Origin: Gigaspora margarita
Lineage: Eukaryota > Glomeromycota > Glomeromycetes > Diversisporales > Gigasporaceae
Assembly (NCBI GenBank): GCA_009809945.1
Contig: WTPW01000354.1
Coordinates: 47,281 to 111,280 of the forward strand
Length of the DNA: 64,000 nt
Direction of reading: 5' to 3'
The notes beneath the pieces are model-generated. The model searched no databases. It saw nothing but the letters and a program-made list of their open reading frames with translations, and had not been told where the DNA came from. Position numbers and translations under genes: made by a program. Shown here piece after piece: positions 40,491 to 52,200 of the stretch (position 1 is its first letter; every line of letters begins with the position of its first letter).

Positions 40491-41485
40491 CAGTCGTCCC
40501 TCCTTATAGTCACCAAATTGGTCGCGCCCTATTGTGTGATTATATAAGGTGTGACTAAAAATCTAAACCTCTATATAATCACAGTTATATTAAAATTATA
40601 AATGGTGATTATAAAAATTTTGTTAAAAATCAAAAATCTATAGTACTAGAAGTCTATAGACAAAAAAATATAAAAATATATACACATTGTTATAGTAAGA
40701 TATTGTTTATAGTATACACGGTACATGGTATTAAATTAAGGCCCCAAAGTATTGGGTAGATGTTTTAATTATTGTATGTGTCAAAAATAAGCTACCTTTT
40801 TTGGGGCAAACAATTACACAAAAATCGGGGTAGTTTTTAGCGTTGCAAGTAATCACTAATAGTAAAGTCCAAATTTTACTATGTAAATCGATTAGAATCG
40901 CTTAAGTAAATAAGTTTAAGAGTTCAAAATGCATATTCTTTGAAATTTTCATACAAATCGGAGAACTTTTTATTATTTAACATTTAATTTTTACATTCGT
41001 CGAATATATTTTTTAAAGTCTCTAAATTTGCTACAAATTTTAGAATATATGTATTTTGATCTCCTGAATAAGTTTACTTAAGCGATGATAATTGATTTCT
41101 ATATTAAAATATAGACTTTACTATGTAGAGACTATTATCGATCATGGGTAGCTTATTTTTGTGTCAAAGACGTTTTTGAGTTTTTTGGCCAAAAGAGGAG
41201 GGTAACTTATTTTAAGTAGTAGCCTATTTTCAGACACATATGTATATTTTTGCATCAGGCGCCATAGGACTTTTGTAACAATTAGATTAATTGCTTGCAT
41301 AATTTAAAAATTAGTGATAGTAAAGAGGTTTATTTATTAATTAAATTTATATATTTATTAAATTATTTTGGTGATAGTGATTATAAAAGATTTATGACTA
41401 TAACAAGGTTTTTGTACCTATGCTTAAGTACATCGCACAATATTAGGTGCTTAAATAGAGGTGTGACTATAGGGAGGGACGAATG
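40491..41485. mobile_element. ~1 kb pogo-like non-autonomous element
   Basis: Ends CAGTCGTCCCTCCTTATAGT (left) and, in inverse, CATTCGTCCCTCCCTATAGT (right), TA flanks, same family as the 23.8-26.5 kb element. Within it, 40785-41245 has its own inverted ends (GTGTCAAAAATAAGCTACC versus TAGCCTATTTTCAGACAC), so a second element is probably nested. No transposase is seen. Confidence 0.65.
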
Positions 41486-41489
41486 TATA

Positions 41490-42795
41490 TTATATCATGT
41501 ATTTTAATGAAAAGAGTTCAGCAACAAAAAACATAGGGATAGCTCGAATTATTAAAATTTTCAAAAAATTGAAAAGTATACTAATAAAAGCTGTCCAAAA
41601 TAACACTAAATTTTTATTGTAGGTGTATTTCATGTCTTGAACAATTTTACCTAATCACACTTTGAAGGTTTAATTAGTAAAGTTTTGACATTTATATATA
41701 GCAACTGCTGGTGAGTTCTTTAAGAATTTTTAAAAAATGAGCGAGGTAGCTTATTTTCGGGGGTAGCTTATTTTCAAAAATATATAGTACTTTTTTATTA
41801 AGATGGGCAATTTAGGCACCCATGTATACAAGACCCAAGCTTTAAAACTCAACCCAAATCTCACTACAACTTGATTAACATCTGAAGTTTCGGTCTTTTC
41901 ATCATAGGTTTTAGTTATTAAATATATTGTGTTATTTAATTGCCACTCTATTAGTCACACTTATAACCCGTTCCTTTTAATGTGCTAATGTGCATAATGA
42001 TCTGATGATTTTCATATTAAATTTAATGGATATTCAACGGATTTTGCTATTATATTTGTATTCAACAACAGTAACGGATCCAAGCTTTAATCTGATTCTT
42101 TTCATAAAAGTTGTAGGACGCCGCTGGTATCCTACTTGCACTTGTATTACTATATTTATAGTTTTTTCAACCTATCCACAAATCGAAATCAACAAAATGC
42201 CTAATTTTAGCACTTTTTTACGAATGAATATAATTATTTTGCTTAAAAGTAAAAAATTTTCAATATTTTCCTTTGATCTTCATTTTCCAATAATATAGCT
42301 AGCAATACGCAAGAATTGGCTATGAATGATATTGAGAATTTCAGAGTTTCTACTAAGTATGAAAAATATTGATTTGTAAAACGGTTTCTGGCATATAAAA
42401 CCTTATATTTTTAATAATAAATTATAATAATTATAAATTATAATAATTTTACCTGAACTCCGAAAATAATCCAAATATTGAAAATGGTCATGTTTTTGAT
42501 ATGAAAAATTTGATAGTCCTGGGTATAAAAATCTAATGACATAATTTTCGGCCAATCCCAAATTTGTATTTGAAATTAAACCCTAAATTATACGTAATGT
42601 TTATTGTATGAAATCTGATAGACACACTAAGTTGAAAGTGATGCAAGTAAATTAAAGCTTAATTAGGCTAGAAATAATAATAGACAGTATCTTCGATTGT
42701 GATTAATGAAATGTAATTATAGTAATATCCGGCCTCGGTTCGTAAATTCTGATGCTACTTAATTTTCAATGCGCAGTAACAGTCTTGATCATCAA
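41490..42795. other. No convincing gene
   Basis: The ORF at 41990-42298 (102 aa, hydrophobic, no ATG-context or domain support) is the longest; I do not recognise it. GTAGCTTATTTTCGGGGGTAG-like repeats near 41750 match the ends of the nested element at 40.79-41.24 kb. Confidence 0.4.
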
Positions 42796-42950
42796 CTTTT
42801 TTTAATATTATTTATAATCTTTTTTAATATTATTTATAATCTTTTTTTAATATTATTTATAATCTTTTTTTAATATTATTTATAATCTTTTTTTAATATT
42901 ATTTATAATCTTTTTTTAATATTATTTATAACCTTTTTTTAATATTTAAG
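42796..42950. repeat. Minisatellite 100 bp upstream of the micro-exon gene start
   Basis: About 6-7 tandem copies of a 23-24 bp unit containing TTTTTTTAATATTATT and ATAATC, with T-run length varying between copies. It ends roughly 105 bp before the ATG at 43057, so it lies in the presumed promoter or 5' UTR. Confidence 0.85.
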
Positions 42951-43056
42951 AACCAAATTTTTATTTATAGAAAGCATTAATATTTTTAATAATTTTTTTG
43001 GTTTTTTTTTCGTTTTTTAAATTAATATCAACAAAATCTTGAAAATTTTTGCTGCA

Positions 43057-43225
43057 ATGCTTTTATCTAAAATACTTATCATTCTTTTAGCATTTAATTT
43101 AGCCATTTATTCGATTGTTTTGCCTAATTATGTTCATAAATTAGAACCTAAGTTAGAACAAAAATCAGAAAATAAATCAGAAAATAAATCAGAAGAGCAG
43201 GAGTTAGAAAAACGAAATCCATTGG
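43057..43225 (+). CDS. Exon 1 of micro-exon gene: N-terminal signal/anchor and linker
   Basis: ATG at 43057 is the only ATG after the in-frame TAA at 43018, so it decides the start. Residues 2-22 are a hydrophobic stretch (LLSKILIILLAFNLAIYSIV), fitting a signal peptide or signal anchor. Then follow a Lys/Glu-rich linker with KSEN repeated twice and a dibasic Lys-Arg near residue 53 that resembles a Kex2-type processing site. The donor is at 43226 (G/GTAATG), weaker than the array donors, and leaves phase 1. The ORF would run on to 43284 if unspliced, but the hydrophobic continuation in exon 2 and the open downstream phase argue for splicing. Sequence immediately upstream is a minisatellite. 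Confidence 0.7.
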
Positions 43226-46200
43226 GTAATGTTCATAATTGTTTTAAATATTTTTTGTTTCGCTTAGATGATTCGTCTCATTAACTTGTATTATATATCT
43301 TTTTCTCCTTACCCGTAATTATTATTGGAAACAGCGCTTACACTTTTTGTACCTGTTCTCTTACTGTAATTATCATTACACTAAGCTTTCTTATAATCTT
43401 TTAATAAATTTTTTTTTCAATTCTTAATATAAACGTTATTATAGATTGTAAGTATAGTTGTCATTTTTATTTTATAATTTTAAATTATTCTCTATTGCTT
43501 TCTCATCAATAACATTTACTTCACATATTCTATCCGGTTATTAGTGCGTAAGTATAAATTTGGCATTAATTTACAAATCATCAATTTTCATTATAACGTA
43601 ATAATACACGTTTTCTTATATTTTTCTTTTAAATTATTAGTGCGTAAGTTATGCAATAACTTCTTTAAAAATTATCATTTGATAAATTTCAATTGTCTTT
43701 TAAACACTTATTTCCTCTATTAAATTACTAGTGTGTAAGTTATATAAGCTTCTTTTAACATAATATTTTAATCGTCTTATTAACACGTGATTCCTCTTAT
43801 TTTATTTTGGACCATTAGAATGTAAGTATAAATTAATCTGTGTATTTTTAAAGGTGTTAATCTCCCTACTGTAATTATTTTTGACTTTGTACAAAAAAAA
43901 AAAGTGGCACTTTAAATATTTTTTTGCTAATAAGTTATTGAAATAATTTTCAATTACCGTATTCTGCCGCAACTCATTTTTTTGATAGCGGACATCGCAA
44001 TGTGATCTTTAGTCAAATTAATCCTGCTAATCTGACATTTAAATAGTAGTGCTTATTTGTGGCAGAATAAGGTATTCTATTTATTATCCGAATCCAAGAT
44101 AAAAGTTCTTATTTTTTTAAACTTTGTACAAAGTAGGCTAATAATTGCTGCAGGTCCGATTAAATCTCTTAATGATTTTATAAATTTTAAATTATAACGC
44201 ATTTTTTACATTCTTTTATCATATTATTAGAGTGTAAATATATTTATTTATTATTTTATGTAATTTTTGTACTAACTTTTATAAGTTAATGATATATTTT
44301 TTTGATTATTAGTATTGGGCAGGTATATGCTTATTTGATCTAACATATATTAAGCTGTGCTTTTCTAATATTGTTTATTTAATATATATTCTGTTATTTC
44401 TTTATTAGGGTGTAAGTTGAAATTATTTGGAATTCAGTTTTTTTTAAAAAAAATTTATCATTTTAGATTTGTGAATAACAATATTCTAATTAACTTTTAT
44501 AATGCAATAAAACACGTTTACTGTCTACTGTTAGTGCGTAAGTGTAAATTTATTGAATTTATTATAATTTGATTGTTTAAATTATTCTAATAATACGTAT
44601 ATAAATTCTCAGAATCACGTAAATATAAATCTATCACATTTATTTTTGAAAATTGTCATGATATACAGTACTTCTAATGTTACATATTTATGCTAAATTC
44701 TCAGTGCGGCTTACGTGTAAATATAAACGAGATTTTTTTTTTTATATTCGTAATGATCAGTTTACAATTATAATTTTTTTTAATTAATTACTAGTTTGTA
44801 AGTGTTTATAATTAAATTGCATTTATAAATTAATGATACGCATGCTCATATGTCTTTTATTTATTAGTAATACTTACAAAGAACATGTGTATGTATCACT
44901 AAAATTACCAGTTATCATATTAATATTTTTTAATTGGCGTTTACTGTCACATTATATAAACTTTAAAATTGTCTATTTTAAATTTTGATTCTTCACAATA
45001 AATTTTTTTATACGATTAGATATGAGTGAGTATAATTTATATTATCATTTATTAAATACGCATTGCTTTTTTAAAAAAATTTAATTCTTTCTGTTGAATT
45101 ACTAGAACGTTAGTATGAACTGTTTGACGTATTCAATTATACTTAAACTTTAATAACTTGTTGTAATTTATGTTGTTATTAGTCCTGGGTATGAAATAAA
45201 ACCTTATGAAGTTTGATATTTAAATTATTTCTCCTTAATTTACTTTTTGCAACTTAATAATGCATATATTATCATACACTCTTTTGTATTATAATTATTA
45301 TATAGTGCATAAGTATGATTTCAATTCATTTATTTTAATAATACTATTTTTATTTTTTTTAAATTTGCTTCTCTAATTGATTTTTATAACATATTTTATA
45401 ATTTCTATTTTACGATTTATGTCTCTATGATTTAATCGGTTTATTAGTCCGTAAGTATAATCATAATTGTGTTTATTCTTGAAATTGTATATTTTATAGC
45501 CTTTCATAACCTGCTATATCTATTCTTCTATTGGGTTACTAGACAGTAAATATAATTTCATAGAATTTATTAAATTATTCTCAATGATTCATATATTCAC
45601 ATATTATTTATTGGACTATTAGTATGTAAGTATAAATTAAATAACACATAATAGACTTTTATTATTAAATAATGCATGTTTTTATTAACCTAATGCTACA
45701 TATATTCACATATAAATCCTTGGATTATTAGGGAGTAAGTATAATATTGCTTTTAAAATGATTTTTAAGTTGGATTTCATTACTTATCAATACATGTATG
45801 CATATTTTTTCTGTTGCAATGTTCTGCTAAATTATTAGACCGTAAGTATAAAATTCGTTGTATTTTTAAAATTATCAATTTACGAATTTTTTTTTATAAT
45901 TAATGATATATTATTATTAACTAATGATATATATTTATATATTCGTTGGATTATTAGACCAAAGTATAAGCAATTTTATTATTTTTAAATTAGTTTTTAA
46001 ATTGTATTATAACTTATTAATGCTGTTTCAAATTTGTTTGTTGCAATGTTCCTGTCAAATTATTAGTTTGTAAGTATAAAATTCATTGAATTCTTAAAAT
46101 TATTGATATATAATTTCACTTTTATAATCTATGATTGATGTTATTATTAATCTAATTATATATAATTTCGTATATTTTCAATTGGATTATTAGTCCGTAA

Positions 46201-49200
46201 GTCTAAATCTTTATGCTATTTTTAAAATAAAGTTTTTATTAAATGGAATTTTATAACTTATTAATACATATTTGCATATACTTTTATTGCAATGACTTTG
46301 TTAAATTATCAGTCGGTAAGTTTAAATTCATTGTACTGCATTTTAAGTCATTCAAGTTATGATTCACTTTTATAACCTATGATTGACATTATTATTAACC
46401 CAATTATATTTGTATTTATGCCTTCATTGGATTATTAGTCGGTAATTATAAACTTCTATATTATCAGTTATTATTAAATCAGTCTTTAAATTGGATTCTA
46501 TATCTTATTAATGCATGCTTATATATTTTTCTATTGCATTGGTTTTGTTAAATTATTAGATGGTAATATAAATTAATTGTATTTAAAACTAGCAATTTAT
46601 AATTCACTCCTATATTTTGATGCATATTATTATCAACCTAATGACATATAAATATTTATATATTCATTGGATTATTAGACCGTAAGTATAAAATTCATTA
46701 TATTTTAAAATAATCAATTTAAGATTCACCTTTATAGTCTAATATGGACGTATGATTAACCTACTTTATTGGATTATCAGGGAGTGAGTATAAATCATTA
46801 TGTTATTTCTGAAATAAGATTTTTATTAAATTGGATTTTATAACTTATTAATGCATGTTTGCATATTCTTTTGTTACAATTTTTGTTAAATTATCAGTCG
46901 GTAAGTATAAAACCCATTATATTTTGAATATTATTAATTTACATTCACTTTTATAACCTATGGCATATGCTATTTTAAACCTAATGATATATATTCTTGT
47001 TGGATATTAGTCCATGAGTATAAAATTCAATTTATGATATACTTTTATAATCTATGATATAATTTATTATTAATTGATGATGTCTTCATTTAATTATTAG
47101 TTTGTAAGCATAAATTGTTAAATTAACTCTAAGATAAGTTTTTAAATTGTATTTTAATGCGCGTTGGCTTATTATTATTATTATTTTTTTTTGGAATAAT
47201 TCTGTCATTTATTAGTGAGTAAGTATAAAATTATAATCTCTAAAACATTAATACATGATTCACTTTTATACAATTTATTTGCATATTATTAACAATAATA
47301 TTATAAAATTCATATATACTTATACTTATTTAATTTTAGTCCGTTAGTATAAATTTTATTGTATTTCGAAATTATTCATTTTATAATTCACTTTTATAAT
47401 CCATAATAACATATATTCTTCATTTGATTATTAGCAAGTAAGTATAACTTATTATATTATTTCTAAAACAAAGTTTTTATTAAATAACTTATTGTTACTT
47501 GTTTGTATATTTTATTATTACAATTAATCTGTTAAATTATTAGAGAGTAAGTATAAAGCTCAATGTATATAAAATTATCGATTCTGAGTTACTTTGAAAA
47601 TTTACGACTTGTTTTATCATTAATTTTTATTGCTTTCATCGAATTATTAGTTTGTAAGTATAAATCTTTATATTATTTATAATTTAAGTTCTAAATTGGG
47701 ATTTTATAGCTTATTAATATATATGCATATTATTTCAATAATGATTAGTAAGTAAATATAAAATCTTTATATGTCTATTGATTTAATTTATAATACTAAT
47801 GGTACATATTCGCATATTCATTGGATTATTAGGAAGTAAATAAAATAGTTATTTTTATAATAAATTTTATTTTGGATTTTATAATTTATTAATACTTGTT
47901 TTTATATTTTATTTAAATAATACTATTAAATTATTAGCCCGTAAGTATAAAATTCTAAAATTATTTACATTTATAATCAAAATAATTGATTTATTATCAA
48001 CCTAATTATATATGTGTTTTTATGTTTCATTGGATCATTAGTGTGTAAGTATAAAATGATATTTTTAAAAATAAATTTGTAAAATAGATTTAATAAGTTA
48101 CAATAAATTTTTGTATATTCTTCTATTGTAATAATTCGTTAAATTATTATCCGTAAGTATAAATCATTGTTTTTAAATCAATTAATCTATGATTGGCTTT
48201 GTGACCTATGAATATGTAATTATTGACTTAATAATATATGTATTCATTGGATTATTAGCAAGTAAGTATAACTCATTATATTATTTTTAAAATAAACTTT
48301 TTATTAAATTGGATTTTCTAACTTATTAATGCATGCATATTCTTTTATGCTGTGATGTTGTTAAAAATTAGGATGTAAGTATAAAATTCCTTGATTTTAA
48401 ATTCATCAATTTATAATTCACTTTTATAACTTAAATAATGGATGTCATTATTAAACTAATTATATATGTATTTATGCCTTCATTGAATCATTAGCATGTA
48501 AGTACAAATTGGTATTTCTAAAATAAGTTTTTAAGTTGGATTTTATAACTTATTACTACATTCTTGAATATTCTTTTATCACAATGATTCTATTAAATGA
48601 TTAGTTGGTAAATATAAGTTATTATATTTTTATTTTCAAATGAGATATAAATTGGATTTTATAACTTATTGATGCATATTTGTATGTTTACTGTTGGAAT
48701 AAATTATTAGTATGTAAGTATAGAATTCATTGTATTTTTATTCTTAAAAAATATAAATTTTAAATTGAATTTTATAATTTACTAATTTGTTTTAATTATT
48801 ATGGTGATTATTAGTTCGTAAGCATAAAATTATTGGTTTGTAACCTACTTTATAATTTATGATTAATATTATTATTAACCAATTGATATTATTCATGTCT
48901 TTATTGTATTATTATTAGTTAGTAAGTATAAATAATTATTGTAAAAAGAAATTTTTAACTGGGTTTATAATTTATTAATACATGCTTGCATATTATTTTA
49001 TTGCTAAATTATCAGCGCGTAAGTATAAAATTATTATAGTTCTAAATTTTCAATTTATATTCACTTTTATAATCAACAATACATGTTATTATAAATCCAA
49101 TATATATATTTACAACTTTATTTGATTATTAGTCAGTAAGTATTAATTATATATTACATCATAAACTAAGTTTTATAACTTATTAAAATGCATTTACATA

Positions 49201-52200
49201 TTCTTCTTTGTAAATAATTCTGTTAATTATTAGTAAGTAAGTATAAGATTTAAATCTCTAAATAATCAAATTGTAATTTACTTATAATCAATTACTTATG
49301 TCATTACTAATTTATTAATTTATGTTTTCATATATTTTTCATTGGATTATTAGTCCAAAGTATAAATCATCATATATTATTTCTAAAATAAAGTTTTTAT
49401 TAAGTTGAATTTGATAACTTATTAATGCATATTTGCATATTTATTTCCATTGTAATTATTCTGTTGAATTGCTAGATAGTAAGTATATGTTTATTGTATT
49501 CTTAAATATAATTAATTTTTATTATCCATATATTATATATGTTTTTATTAATTTAACAATATATAATATTCATAAATTCTTTATCAGGTTATTAGTCCGT
49601 AAGTATTAATTATTATATAATAAGTAGCTGCGCGACGTAGTCACGCTAAACCAGGCACGGATGTACATACTATAATTTTTGATTTTAGACAAGAATTAAA
49701 GAATATATTTATTAAATAGCTTTAAAAGGAATTAAACTAAGTAAAGTTATTAAATGAAATTAAATTAAGTTAAATTATTAGGTGCTTAAAATACAAGTTA
49801 TAATCTATATATATATATAATGGCATATTATAATCTATATATATAACAGTCTAGAATAAAACTATAAGTTCTAGTATTATAATTTAATTAGATATCATAA
49901 ATGGGCTTGTGTATTATTTTATATATAAAGTTAACCATCTTAAAAGGATACTGTCAAAAGAGATAACCTGTCAAATTTGATAAAAAATTAATTTGCAAAT
50001 TTATTTATCTTATATAAATTCAATAGTTTGACATGTTTTCAGATCTGATAATATAACAAAACTAATACAAAACCTGTACACCATGCATAACAATTTTGAT
50101 AGGGTTGATAGTATTTTTTTTAATAGCATTAGACTTTTGGTGAAGATTATGATCGTTTCTTAATAAAATAAAAATTAAATTGAAGAAAGCAGTTTTTAAT
50201 AAAGTGGTGACTAAAATCAGATAAATCAACTAATTTTAGCATCAAAAAATATCTAACTATTATTGATTATGGATTGTAAATCTTATAATTAAGGCTTTAA
50301 TTAGAGGCATAGGAATTATAGCAGAGTTTATCAGGTATTGTTAATGTGTAGTTTGGAGGAATAGATAATTATATATTTATAAAGCTAATAATAATAAATT
50401 TATTTGCTTTTGAATAGTTACAAATAATTCTATTTTAGTGTGATTGGTTAAATTATTTTGTCTTGATTGTTAGGATTTTTAACTATTACTGTATAACCAC
50501 AAATTTATATATAGGGTGTTATTTTGAAATTTTGCTTGAATTAGTTATGGTATAGGTGAGCAGATCCATATAGTATAGGCCAGATTTTTAAATCAGTACT
50601 ACTGTACTATACTGATCTGGTGTAATATAATTAGGGTTAGGGTTAGGAATTATAGCTGATATGTATAGTATAGATCTTAAATTTGGCCTATACTATACGG
50701 ATTTGCTCACCTATACTATACTGATCTGCTATAATCTCTTTTTTTATTTATTGTGAAGCAAATATACTTGCACTTGTACTTCATTTGTTCTTGCACCTGT
50801 TCTTAGACTTTAAGTTTATTTAATTAATAAGATGTTTGCATATATTAGGTAATAGAATGTTTTTACTTGTTTTACTCAGGATTCTGTTTGGATTATTGAT
50901 TTATGTATTGAGTCACTTTTTCTATTTTATATCAGCACTGATTGTCAATTTTGTTACCTAATTTGTTAAATGTACTAATACGGGGCTTATTATAATGCTT
51001 CACTATTAATACTGCAATTATTGTTTGCTAATTATATAAAATTGTGCAGATTAGCGTAACCATTTTGACATTTACGATTGTTGCATAGGTACTTGATTTG
51101 TTATTTTTTTGCAGATATCAGGTATCAACATCATCATTTTTGCTCTTAAATATATTATTATTGTTCTCGCATTACATAACCTTAAATTATTATCTTATTA
51201 ACGCCTTTTCTACATTGTTTCGTAAACTGACTTTTAAATCGAGCGCATAATTAATCGGATCAAATTAAGTGATATTCTGACTCAGATCCAAATGATTCGT
51301 GATCTTATATCACTTGATCAATCCTACAATGAACATATTCGCAGAGATTGTATAAAAATTTAGAATTTTTACCTTCTTCTCTACAAGACGTTAAAGTAAT
51401 TTTGTAATGAGCAAGGTAATTTGGAAGTTAGATATATAATATTTATATCATAATGTACCAACTCTCTGTTCCTGGTTTCACGCAACTGCATTGTGCTGCT
51501 ACTTATTAAAAAACAGAATAATACGATCTACACAGCAGATTTCACTTTTTTTTTATTATTATTTCACTAAAAGGAAGGAGCCATACCGTAGATAGGTACA
51601 AATAGCGATTAAAGAACACTATAAAAATAACTTTTTTTTTATTATTGTTTCACTAAAAGAATAAACCTTACTGTAAATAGGTAGCAATTGAAAAAAATTC
51701 TAATATATAATTCTGTAATTTAACAAATATAGTACTATGCGATGCATGCCGTGATGTTTAAGTGCAAAAATTCACGATTTTACTGCGGTTAGTGCATTGT
51801 CCAATTAATCATGAAATTTTGCGGACGTACGCTATTTAAAATGTCTCAGTAACTACTAGATAGCTGCACGACATTGTCACACAAAACCAGGAACAGAAGC
51901 TAGATAGTAGTTAAAGAAATGAATAATATGACGATAAAGAAACAGATCTGGTATTATTTATTCAATTAATTGTATAAAAAAAGGTAATTCAATTAATTCT
52001 TGTAGTGTTATAGTTAGTGATGGGCAATGCGCGGGATTTAAAAATTCACGCGCAAAATTTTTAAGATTATCTGGCATGCATTAGCATATTATCTAGCTCG
52101 TATTAACAAACCATCTGGCCTGCTTTAATATAAGTTGTCCAATTCCAATTAGTATTTGATGTACTTACATAAAAATATTATGTATGCATTAACATTTTAT

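Noticed and set aside
43039-43284. 81-aa ORF starting at TTG as a complete small secreted protein
   Set aside because: The ATG is at 43057, and the frame past 43225 is better read as intron because exon 2 continues a hydrophobic helix in the right phase.
43400-49600. CRISPR-like array (regular short repeat with variable spacer)
   Set aside because: The conserved part is a splice acceptor/donor pair and the 'spacers' are two alternating, related intron sequences; the genome is eukaryotic.
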